A DNA stretch of 25,794 nt from Candidatus Hodarchaeota archaeon (GTDB lineage Archaea > Asgardarchaeota > Heimdallarchaeia > Hodarchaeales > YT1-039), in assembly GCA_016840025.1 (NCBI GenBank), contig JAEOTF010000067.1, forward strand, positions 1 through 25,794, written 5' to 3'. Below the pieces are notes generated by a model. It made no database searches, had not been told where the DNA came from, and saw only the letters and a program-made list of their open reading frames with translations. The first letter of the stretch is position 1. Each line of letters starts with the position of its first letter. This document shows positions 1 to 6,793 of this stretch, piece by piece. Position numbers and translations under genes: made by a program.

Positions 1-142
1 CCTGGGTCATCAACAAATAGATGATCAATGCCCCTAGCGTCCAAACCACTTTTTCATTGAACTTGACTTCGCGCTCCGGCTTTTTGACCTCCGGGGTAAT
101 ACTCATGAACGGACGCATTACCTGTAAAAATTTTGAGAACAT
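1..142 (-). CDS. secY: Preprotein translocase subunit SecY (N-terminus only)
   Basis: Only the first 47 codons are present; the gene runs off the left edge. The peptide opens MFSKFLQVMRPFMSITPEV, continues with a charged stretch (KKPEREVKF, then NEKVVW), and enters the first membrane segment (TLGALIIYLLMTQ). This order of a short amphipathic start, 'PEV.KPER', 'F.EK..WT' and TM1 is characteristic of archaeal SecY/Sec61-alpha, the pore subunit of the Sec translocon in the cytoplasmic membrane. The ATG at 142 is chosen because a TATA box lies at a leaderless or short-leader distance upstream. It is divergent from tfs. Identification rests on a short N-terminus, but the pattern is distinctive. 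Confidence 0.82.
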   Translation of the reverse strand, partial: MFSKFLQVMRPFMSITPEVKKPEREVKFNEKVVWTLGALIIYLLMTQ

Positions 143-168
143 TAACTTAACCACGTTGCAGATTCTGA

Positions 169-178
169 CATATAAAGG
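169..178 (-). promoter_or_regulatory. TATA box for secY
   Basis: On the minus strand this reads CCTTTATATG, an archaeal BRE/TATA-like element about 30 nt upstream of the SecY ATG. Transcription would start around position 148, giving a leader of only a few bases. Confidence 0.5.
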
Positions 179-302
179 CGATTTTTTTTGACCGTTTTTC
201 TTTTTTCCTAAATATCATTCGGTAACTTAGGAACTTAAAGTGATTGCTGGAGAAACATAAATTTCATTACAGATTCAAATTAAGCGAAATATGGGAGATG
301 AT

Positions 303-311
303 TTTTATAAT
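303..311 (+). promoter_or_regulatory. TATA box for tfs
   Basis: TTTTATAAT is centred about 25 nt upstream of the GTG at 333, the spacing expected for a leaderless archaeal transcript that starts at the initiation codon itself. Confidence 0.45.
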
Positions 312-332
312 TTTTAGAAGTAGTTCATTACG

Positions 333-710
333 GTGACATTTTTGTCTTTTTGTGAACAATGCGGGACTTTATTAAGTTTCAAGCCTGATAATGGTGACCC
401 TAAACCATGGTGCTCTAAGTGTGGCTTTGTATCACAGGATGTTGACACAGAAGTCTACAGCATCAAAAAAAAAATTGATCACAGCACCGCGGGGACAGTA
501 ATCATTGATCATTCTGCAAAAATTGAAGAGCTAAAAAAGGAAATGGGGGACAAAAAGGCAGGAATGGCCTGCCCTCGGTGTAAGAATTTCTATTTTACAA
601 GACAAATTATTGTCACACGCGGAGATGAAGGCGGTAAAAGTTTCTTTAATTGCCTCGTATGCTCACACACTTTTAAAAGACCTATTTTTATCCGAAAAGA
701 AGGTATCTAA
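333..710 (+). CDS. tfs: Transcription elongation factor TFS (TFIIS/Rpb9-like)
   Basis: A 125-residue protein with two zinc ribbons. The N-terminal ribbon uses C7-x2-C10 and C27-x2-C30, and the C-terminal ribbon C80-x2-C83 and C107-x2-C110. The C-terminal ribbon carries the acidic pair D98-E99 (in TRGDEGG), matching the DE tip that TFIIS/TFS inserts into the RNA polymerase secondary channel to stimulate transcript cleavage. Archaeal TFS is usually about 110 residues, so the length fits. The GTG at 333 suits the TATA spacing; a TTG at 342 would also work and give the more usual short lead into the first Cys pair. A decayed second copy of the 3' end lies downstream at 915-1052. Archaeal TFS paralogues can also inhibit RNA polymerase, so activator versus inhibitor is not settled by sequence alone. 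Confidence 0.85.
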   Translation: MTFLSFCEQCGTLLSFKPDNGDPKPWCSKCGFVSQDVDTEVYSIKKKIDHSTAGTVIIDHSAKIEELKKEMGDKKAGMACPRCKNFYFTRQIIVTRGDEGGKSFFNCLVCSHTFKRPIFIRKEGI

Positions 711-914
711 ATTAGATATATATAATTTAAATTCTCTAACGAATATTTTTCTTAGCTTTTCCCTTCTTTTCTTGTTTTTTACTCGTAGTGGCATAAATGG
801 CCAAATTAAACGAAATAGCATAAGGGTTACTAATATGTCTTTTAGTAAAATTCTTAAAACGTGAATCATTGGAGAGCACTTTTATTTTCTTAATTGATTT
901 TTTACGCTCATTAT

Positions 915-1052
915 ATGAGTGATTCACAATTTTCACAATATTTTGTGTCTATTTACATATTTAAATATATCAAAAGTTTTTTCCATTGTTTGGTTTGTGG
1001 TCATACATTTCGTCGCCCTGTATTCGTCAGTAAAAGAGAAGAGCCCCCCTAA
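915..1052 (+). pseudogene. Decayed duplicate of the TFS C-terminal zinc ribbon
   Basis: A 45-codon frame opens at ATG 915. From 975 onward its translation, SFFHCLVCGHTFRRPVFV, aligns without gaps to the intact TFS end (SFFNCLVCSHTFKRPIFI), keeping the CxxC of the second ribbon half. The first 20 codons show no similarity to TFS, and the other three zinc-ribbon halves and the DE tip are missing. It is best read as the remnant of a tandem tfs duplication. The 711-914 stretch between the copies is AT-rich, T-run-rich DNA in which I see no other gene. A 45-residue micro-protein cannot be excluded. Confidence 0.65.
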
Positions 1053-1116
1053 AGAATGAACATTATCGGAAAACGCTCTAAAGGGCAGAAAAAGCCTTTT
1101 CTTTATCTGTAGCATA

Positions 1117-1968
1117 CTATTTATTTTCAGGCTCTTCTGAAGTGGCACCATCGGGTTCTACGGGTGTGGATGCTTCCTCAGTGCCTTTTTTTGCCTCTTT
1201 TTCCTCAGATTCAACTTCTTTTCCTTCTTCATCACTCGGTGTTACCTCTTCCTCAGTTTCATCTGGGGGCGGGGTCATGTCAAATTCTTCGAGGAAATAA
1301 ATCTTCTTAAAGCCCGTATAATTGGACAAATCAAGAGCAATACCACTTTTGACAAAATATAAATTCTCTACGAGGTTAATTTCCAACGGCATCGTTATGG
1401 TGATGCTTTCCTCCTGCATATCGAGTTTATAACGCTCAAGATCAATTTTTGGAATCCTTCTATGAATAAGGCTTAGTATTTTCTTTTCTTTTTCTTGAAG
1501 AATTTCTTTAACATGAAGTTCATATTCTATTGGCTTACCCGCTAGCGGATGGTTGAAATCAACCCAAGCACGACCACCTGCCATCCTGATGATCGTACCA
1601 ATTCGATTACCAATGCGTACGCGCGCTCCAAGCTCAACTTTTCCACTTTTTACTATTTTCTGGACTCGTCGAACAGTCATAGACTCAATCAGTTTACCCT
1701 CTCGCTTTCCAAAAGCGTCCTCGGGCTGGAGTAAAATCGTTTTTGATTCATCTACCTTCATTCCAATCAGTTCATCTTCGATCCCTTTTAGCATGAATCC
1801 TTTCCCAACGACAATAAGCTGGGGGTTATAATCTTCTTTTTCATTCCAGAGATTTTCTTTTTTTGCTGTTTCTTCATCCGTTAGGTCAAAAATAGTCCGC
1901 CTGTCATCTGCAATTCGAGCGATGTAATCAGCCAGAATAAAGTCACCTTCAGCAATTGGCTCCATCAT
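1117..1968 (-). CDS. FKBP-type peptidyl-prolyl cis-trans isomerase, SlyD-like
   Basis: The 283-residue protein begins with the archaeal long-FKBP pattern (EGDFILADYIARI, then IFDLTDEE), followed by VVGKGFMLKGIEDELIGMKVDE, QPEDAFGKRE and, near residue 135, WVDFNHPLAGKPIEYELHVKEI. In this family these form the FKBP fold around a SlyD-type insert-in-flap domain. The role is proline isomerisation and chaperoning of nascent proteins in the cytosol. A second domain of about 90 residues follows, then a Glu-rich low-complexity tail (from about residue 230) with no hydrophobic segment. The tail is longer than in minimal SlyD; long archaeal FKBPs often carry C-terminal additions. Two adjacent ATGs at 1968 and 1965 are both possible starts. 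It is divergent from the phosphoesterase gene. Confidence 0.85.
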   Translation of the reverse strand: MMEPIAEGDFILADYIARIADDRRTIFDLTDEETAKKENLWNEKEDYNPQLIVVGKGFMLKGIEDELIGMKVDESKTILLQPEDAFGKREGKLIESMTVRRVQKIVKSGKVELGARVRIGNRIGTIIRMAGGRAWVDFNHPLAGKPIEYELHVKEILQEKEKKILSLIHRRIPKIDLERYKLDMQEESITITMPLEINLVENLYFVKSGIALDLSNYTGFKKIYFLEEFDMTPPPDETEEEVTPSDEEGKEVESEEKEAKKGTEEASTPVEPDGATSEEPENK

Positions 1969-2071
1969 ACGGTGCTCCAGTCACTTTTTTATCCTTTTAG
2001 CGCCTGTATAGCCCGTCAGGGAATTGCTTTAAAAAATCTGATTTTTTGATTAATATATAGAAGTGAAGCCA

Positions 2072-2821
2072 ATGCGGGTCGCTATTATCTCAGATATCCA
2101 TGGAAACCTCGAAGCACTCACCACTACATTGAGATATCTTGAAAAACACGATATAGATCAAATATTATGTATCGGCGATGTTATTGGCTATTATCCAGAT
2201 CCTATAGCGTGTATTGAACTTGTTCATACACATATAGCAAAGACTATTGCGGGGAATCATGATGTAACAGTTATTACTGAGGACTCAGAATTCAGAAAAG
2301 AAATGAGCTGGTACAACCCTTATGCTGCTCATGCTCTATCATGGACGCGGAAAACTCTAGAAAAAGATCGAAAAGCTTGGAATTGGCTTATGTCTCTTCC
2401 CCTTTCTCAAATAATCGAGATCGCAGGGAAAAAAATTTTCCTGGTTCACGGTTCTCCTGATAGCCCACTTGAAGAATACATTTACTATGAAGGACGTAGT
2501 GATTATCGGACAAGAGCTCGAATGAATAAATGGCTCAACAATAATAATTGGGACATATTACTCCTTGGGCACACTCATGTACCTTTCTGTTTTCGTTCCA
2601 AAAAAACGGGAGGCATTGTGCTAAATCCAGGCTCAGTCGGTCAGCCTCGTGATGGGGATCCTCGGTCAGCATTCGCAATTATTGAAATTGACGAGACTCA
2701 TACTACAAAACCTGAAATTGAAATAATAAGATTGGATTACAACCTAGAGGTAACAAAGAAGAAAGTTGAGTCGGTAGGTTTACCTTCGATTTTAGGAACC
2801 CGCTTATTTAAAGGACATTAA
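2072..2821 (+). CDS. Calcineurin-like metallophosphoesterase (YfcE/MJ0936-like)
   Basis: All five metal-binding motifs of the family are present in order: SDIHGN near the N-terminus, GDVIGY, GNHD, HG (LVHGSPDSP) and GHTH near residue 170. This is the compact single-domain type that hydrolyses phosphodiesters or phosphomonoesters with a di-metal centre in the cytosol. The closing LNPGSVGQPRDGDPRSAFAI block is the usual end of the fold. I prefer ATG 2072 (MRVAIISDIHGN) over the in-frame GTG three codons earlier, because the first beta strand then starts at once, as in homologues. AATATATAG lies at 2052-2060, close upstream. The physiological substrate cannot be read from sequence. Confidence 0.85.
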   Translation: MRVAIISDIHGNLEALTTTLRYLEKHDIDQILCIGDVIGYYPDPIACIELVHTHIAKTIAGNHDVTVITEDSEFRKEMSWYNPYAAHALSWTRKTLEKDRKAWNWLMSLPLSQIIEIAGKKIFLVHGSPDSPLEEYIYYEGRSDYRTRARMNKWLNNNNWDILLLGHTHVPFCFRSKKTGGIVLNPGSVGQPRDGDPRSAFAIIEIDETHTTKPEIEIIRLDYNLEVTKKKVESVGLPSILGTRLFKGH

Positions 2822-2847
2822 TGGGGTGAATCCAAATTTATTGCTTC

Positions 2848-3810
2848 TTAATTAAAAATAACCCGAAAAAGCGTATTTAGGAATCGTTCCGTTCTTTCCC
2901 ATGCAGTTTCTAATGGTACATAAGGTAGGGAAGCTAAATCCACAATTCCCCGTACATTACCCCAGCGACGCATTTCAGCGCTGTTTGAATAATGACTAGC
3001 AGGTAGAGGACAATCTGTCTTAGTAAATCCAATTAATAATGGAAAGGTTTTCATTTCCTTAGTTTGAAGCTCGCGTATAATCTCCTTTAAAGTTTCCATC
3101 CCATGATTATCCTCTTCATCATTAATGATCAGCATTTTGTTACCTGTCTTTTTAGAGAACACAGGACCGCCAGGAGAAATAAGAACGGAGAGAATTGTAG
3201 GTCGTTTAGTTAATAATTGCGGCAAATAATCAGAAATGCGAAATTTCATGCCATATCCTCCCAAATGTTCTTCCTCGATGTCATATCTCCAAAGGAGATT
3301 TATTACAGAGTTCTCAAAGTAACCGGGCGAATCAAATAAATTCACAGTAATTTTCTGAAAAGGATAGTCTTTCTTTTGCCGCCAGAAGATGATAATCTTT
3401 CCCAGATAGTTAAATCGTGTAGTAGTTGTGAGTTTATATCTCCCCTGTTCTAAAAGTGTACTTTCTCCAATTCCTGTGAGAGTTATCCCCCCTGCAAGAT
3501 AGATATTAGTAAAGTAACCCGCTTCAAAGAGTTTTTGCCCATTATAAGGAAGTAGAATTGATTGTATACTTTTTAAGAACGTCGTTTTCCCAACTTTTAC
3601 AGCTCCAGCAACCACTAGATTAATATTCTGCTCCTCTTTATATGATATTGTTTTGGTTCGCTTTCCATAGCGGAGTTTGATTGTGTTTAGGAGCGTTTTG
3701 GGTTTTTGCAACAAAGTTTCCACAAAATAAGTTAATTTAACTTTAAATAGTAATCGAAAGTAAATTTTTTTAAAAACTTTGCTTTTTACTCGCTTTTCAC
3801 AATAATTCAC
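2848..3810 (-). CDS. P-loop GTPase of unassigned subfamily
   Basis: A 320-residue protein with a basic N-terminal region of about 60 residues and then a GTPase domain. The P-loop is GAVKVGKT (residues 69-76), the G3 motif is FDSPG (159-163), and the G4 motif is FTKTD (262-266), a TKxD variant of NKxD. The segment between P-loop and G3 is long and rich in Thr (possible switch I near 128-131). G4 follows an insertion containing an acidic run near residue 231. It is not a canonical Ras/Rab/Arf protein, since the G3 has DSPG in place of DxAGQ. The N-terminal basic helices might contact membrane or RNA. The gene is convergent with the phosphoesterase, and its promoter sits within an inverted repeat (3836-3858). 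Confidence 0.7.
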   Translation of the reverse strand: MNYCEKRVKSKVFKKIYFRLLFKVKLTYFVETLLQKPKTLLNTIKLRYGKRTKTISYKEEQNINLVVAGAVKVGKTTFLKSIQSILLPYNGQKLFEAGYFTNIYLAGGITLTGIGESTLLEQGRYKLTTTTRFNYLGKIIIFWRQKKDYPFQKITVNLFDSPGYFENSVINLLWRYDIEEEHLGGYGMKFRISDYLPQLLTKRPTILSVLISPGGPVFSKKTGNKMLIINDEEDNHGMETLKEIIRELQTKEMKTFPLLIGFTKTDCPLPASHYSNSAEMRRWGNVRGIVDLASLPYVPLETAWERTERFLNTLFRVIFN

Positions 3811-3835
3811 TTTCTCTTCTACTTCTATTGGTTCG

Positions 3836-3858
3836 ATTCTCCCCTTTATGAGGAGAAT
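3836..3858 (-). promoter_or_regulatory. Inverted repeat enclosing the TATA box of the GTPase gene
   Basis: Perfect 7-bp arms ATTCTCC (3836-3842) and GGAGAAT (3852-3858) enclose a 9-bp spacer that reads TCATAAAGG on the minus strand, a TATA-like element about 35 nt upstream of the ATG at 3810. A dimeric repressor bound to both arms would cover the TBP site. The operator role is inference. Confidence 0.4.
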
Positions 3859-4166
3859 AGGAGTGTGTCAAAGATAAAAGCGTTCCTGAAGCCATATCTG
3901 GTCAATTATTGATGGTGGCAATCACTAATTAAACGTCAAATAGCCAAAAAAACTCTTAGATAACTCAGAGAAGTAAAATTTACGTTGAACATTGGTAAGA
4001 TTATTCAGTTAATATTCCGATGTGACAGGTTAGCATATCGCTGTTTTTAAACGATTTTTCAGAAATAGCTTCTAGTCGATATTATACTACTTTCGCTATT
4101 GCGAGAGAGGTTTTGAAGCGGGATTAGTCGAGAAAATCTTTAATTTAAAATGAAAAGGTGTAAAAT
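3859..4166. other. Intergenic region between GTPase and AOR genes
   Basis: No ORF is supported. Near the right end it holds the AOR promoter region: TTTAATTTAAAA (about 4140-4151) as TATA-like DNA and AAAGGTGT a few bases before ATG 4167 as a ribosome-binding site. A short hairpin (TCGC-TATTG-type, arms 4093-4096 and 4101-4104) lies further upstream. I see no riboswitch that I recognise. Confidence 0.4.
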
Positions 4167-5948
4167 ATGGAAGCACGAATTGTAAGGGTAAATGTTACGA
4201 ATATGACCAGTAAATTCGAACCATTGCCCGAGAAATATAAGCATAAAGGCGGTCGAGGGATGACGTCAGCGCTTGTTGCGGATGAAGTACCAGCTACTTC
4301 CGATCCACTGGGTCCTCATAATAAGATCGTTTTTGCTCCTGGAATCCTGTCTGGATCAACAGCTCCCAGCTCGGGAAGGCTCAGTGTTGGTGGGAAATCT
4401 CCTCTCACAGGTGGTATCAAAGAAGCAAATGCAGGCGGATTAACTGCAAGAAAATTAGGAAGGCTAGGGATTAAAGCGATAATTATTGAGGGATGGCCTG
4501 ACCACAATGATTGGTATAACGTTCATATTACGAAAGATAAAGTGGAGTTAATCAAAGCCAACGAATTTCACGAAATGCCTCTGTATGAGCTAATTACCAA
4601 GGCTTGGGAAAATAACCCAAACAAACCTGGGATTGTCGGGTGTGGTGTCGCAGGACAACGATTATTACGAAATGCTGGGATTTTCGGAAATAATCCAGAA
4701 AATACTGACCCCGGTCGATATGCAGGAAGAGGTGGGTTAGGTGCTGTCCTAGGCTCTAAGCGAATAATTGCTATCATTACGGATGATAAGGATGGAGCAC
4801 GCCCTGAACCTGTAAACCCTGAATTATACGAGAAAGGGCGGATTAAACTTCGTGATGCCCTTCGAGAGCACGCTATCACAGGTGGTGACCCCACTCCTGC
4901 TGCAGAGAAAGGAGCGTTGGTAAACTATGGCACCAATGTCCTGCAAAATATCATTAACGAGGCAGGCGGGTTACCTGTTAAAAACTTCCAAATGGGATCA
5001 TGGGACGGGGCAGCAAAGATCTCTGGCGAAGCACTTCACGCTCGTGTGGATGAATGTCAAGAAAAGCTTGGAGATGCTAATGAAGGAATGTACGGGCATG
5101 CGTGTCATCCTGGCTGTATCATGCGTTGTTCTAACGTTTTACCCGATCTCAAATCTGGAAAAGCCATCGTTTCGCCGCTAGAATACGAGTCAGTATGGGC
5201 TTTAGGGTCGAATTGTATGATTGACAACCTCGATCACGTTGGTGAGTTGAATCGATTATGTAATGACCTCGGAACAGACACTATCGAAACCGGGACCACA
5301 ATCGCTGTTGCCATGGAGGCAGGCTTGATCCCGTGGGGTGATGGAGAAAAAGCCATTGAAATCTTAAAGAAAGCCTACAATAAGGATGACCCAGTTGGAA
5401 AATTGATGATGGCAGGCACTGAAATAGCAGGGAAAGTACTAGGCGTTAGACGCCTCCCCGTTGCAAAGGGCCAAAGTTTTCCAGCTTACGATCCACGTCC
5501 GATCCGCGGTATTGGAGTAACCTATGCCACCACCCCCATGGGTGCAGATCACACCAGTGGGTACACCATTGCACCTGAAATTCTCGGTAGTGCAGGTGGG
5601 GCTGACCCACGTGATTTAAAGAAAGCAGCCCTATCAAGAGCCTTCCAAGCAACAACTGCCTACATTGACCAATCCGGGTATTGTTTATTCATCGCCTTTG
5701 CCATTCTGGATATCAAGGAAGGAATGGAAGGCCTTCAAGAATCTTTAGAAGGGTTCTTAGGCGTCGATAAGTTTGACATCACAGAAGAAGGATCAGATAT
5801 CCTCAACACTGAGCTAGAATTCAATAGGCGAGCAGGTTTTACTAAAGAAGACGATCGCTTACCCGAATGGCTTAAGGAAGAAAAACTTCCACCACACAAT
5901 GTTACTTTCGATGTTTCAGATGAAGAGCTCGATGCAGTGCACAAATAA
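4167..5948 (+). CDS. Aldehyde:ferredoxin oxidoreductase family (AOR) tungsten/molybdenum enzyme
   Basis: The 593-residue length is typical of the AOR/FOR/WOR family, whose members oxidise aldehydes or related substrates and pass electrons to ferredoxin. The N-terminal pterin-binding domain shows GGRGMTS, FAPGILSGSTAPSSGRLSVG and KSPLTGG, then NAGGLTARKLGRLGIKAIIIEG. Cluster ligands are C313-x3-C317-x3-C321 (HACHPGCIMRC) with a fourth Cys at 506 (SGYCLFIAFA). Pyrococcus AOR has CxxCxxxC, so this protein belongs with the CxxxCxxxC members of the family. It has a strong ribosome-binding site (AAAGGTGT) before ATG 4167. Two MoaD/ThiS-like genes follow on the same strand, consistent with pyranopterin cofactor supply. 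The substrate cannot be named. A pyrimidine-rich run (about 5996-6038) after the gene may terminate transcription. Confidence 0.9.
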   Translation: MEARIVRVNVTNMTSKFEPLPEKYKHKGGRGMTSALVADEVPATSDPLGPHNKIVFAPGILSGSTAPSSGRLSVGGKSPLTGGIKEANAGGLTARKLGRLGIKAIIIEGWPDHNDWYNVHITKDKVELIKANEFHEMPLYELITKAWENNPNKPGIVGCGVAGQRLLRNAGIFGNNPENTDPGRYAGRGGLGAVLGSKRIIAIITDDKDGARPEPVNPELYEKGRIKLRDALREHAITGGDPTPAAEKGALVNYGTNVLQNIINEAGGLPVKNFQMGSWDGAAKISGEALHARVDECQEKLGDANEGMYGHACHPGCIMRCSNVLPDLKSGKAIVSPLEYESVWALGSNCMIDNLDHVGELNRLCNDLGTDTIETGTTIAVAMEAGLIPWGDGEKAIEILKKAYNKDDPVGKLMMAGTEIAGKVLGVRRLPVAKGQSFPAYDPRPIRGIGVTYATTPMGADHTSGYTIAPEILGSAGGADPRDLKKAALSRAFQATTAYIDQSGYCLFIAFAILDIKEGMEGLQESLEGFLGVDKFDITEEGSDILNTELEFNRRAGFTKEDDRLPEWLKEEKLPPHNVTFDVSDEELDAVHK

Positions 5949-6082
5949 CTCCCCTATAAAACTACATAACAGAAACTATATGGAGTACCTTTTCGGTTTT
6001 CTCTCTTCACTTCTTTTTTACTTTTTTATTCTCAATTAATTGTTAAACAAAGCTTTAAGCATAACTAAGCAAAAACTAACAC

Positions 6083-6412
6083 ATGCTGAAAATTCATTTA
6101 TATGGGAAACTTCGGAGATTAGCTGAGAATTCTAAACCTACAGATGTCTCGGTCATCCATATAACATGGCAGCCGAAGGAAAACATTAAGGAACTTGTGA
6201 AGCGTATAGGGCTCACACTTGAAGAATTAGGTGAAGTTTTTGTTAACCACACACCAGTAGAACAAGATGCCATCATCCCAAAGGATGGACGAATAGGTTT
6301 GTTCCCGAAGGGGATGCATTTGTTGTGTGGTGGGCAACACATGAAAGGCCATGGTTATCTCACAAAAAAACCACCAAAAAGTTTTGTAACACCAGATTAT
6401 TGGACTCGTTGA
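6083..6412 (+). CDS. MoaD/ThiS-family ubiquitin-like protein with C-terminal extension
   Basis: A 109-residue protein starting MLKIHLYGKLRRLAE, the first beta hairpin of MoaD/ThiS proteins, followed by a helix (ENIKELVKRIGLTLEEL) and FVNHTPVEQDAIIPKDGRIGLFPKG, the usual lead into the C-terminal tail. MoaD proteins end in Gly-Gly, which is adenylated and thiocarboxylated for molybdopterin synthesis. Here the GG lies in LLCGGQ (residues 83-84) and 25 residues follow (HMKGHGYLT onward). Either the tail is removed by a protease or the protein does not act as a sulfur carrier. GCTTTAAGC (6052-6060) upstream could be a TATA box for a leaderless start. The position behind the AOR gene supports a role in tungsten/molybdenum cofactor formation or enzyme maturation. 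Confidence 0.75.
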   Translation: MLKIHLYGKLRRLAENSKPTDVSVIHITWQPKENIKELVKRIGLTLEELGEVFVNHTPVEQDAIIPKDGRIGLFPKGMHLLCGGQHMKGHGYLTKKPPKSFVTPDYWTR

Positions 6413-6444
6413 ATTAATGAGAGATTAACAAGAAGAGGTAGGAT

Positions 6445-6717
6445 ATGCGAATTCGAGTAAAATTATATGCGTCGTTGAGAAAGTATTTAAACCAAGCGAA
6501 GCTGGGAGAAGCTGTAACAATTGAGGTGGAAGATAATGCTACAGTTACGGATGTTGTATCGCAGCTTGGTATCGTCGATGAGAATTTGGTGAAAATTATC
6601 TTTGTAAATGGGATTCATGCCCTTTCCGAAACTATATTACATGAGAACGACTTGTTAGTCATGTTTCCTCCTGTTGGTGGGGGTAGAAGCCATTCTTTCT
6701 TCGATAAAAATATTTGA
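6445..6717 (+). CDS. Second MoaD/ThiS-family protein, GGG not C-terminal
   Basis: A 90-residue protein, 32 nt downstream of the previous gene and with its own ribosome-binding site (AGAGGT, 6434-6439), so the two probably share a transcript. MRIRVKLYASLRKYL, then ATVTDVVSQLGI, KIIFVNGIHA and LVMFPPVGGG are the typical MoaD beta-grasp strands and the sulfur-carrier tail. The triple glycine occupies residues 78-80 and is followed by ten residues (RSHSFFDKNI), so like its neighbour the reactive glycine is masked. Apart from that tail it is closer to canonical MoaD than the first copy. Stop codon TGA at 6715-6717. Confidence 0.82.
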   Translation: MRIRVKLYASLRKYLNQAKLGEAVTIEVEDNATVTDVVSQLGIVDENLVKIIFVNGIHALSETILHENDLLVMFPPVGGGRSHSFFDKNI

Positions 6718-6763
6718 GATTTTCAAAGAAGTTATTATATAATCCAGCAATGATCTCATAAGA

Positions 6764-6770
6764 TTATATG
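6764..6770 (+). promoter_or_regulatory. TATA box for the first ammonia-lyase gene
   Basis: TTATATG lies 24-30 nt upstream of ATG 6794, the spacing for a leaderless transcript, which supports that ATG over the GTG at 6785. A second AT-rich element (TTATTATATAA, 6732-6742) lies further upstream. Confidence 0.4.
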
Positions 6771-6793
6771 CTTATTTTTGCAATGTGAGGCAG

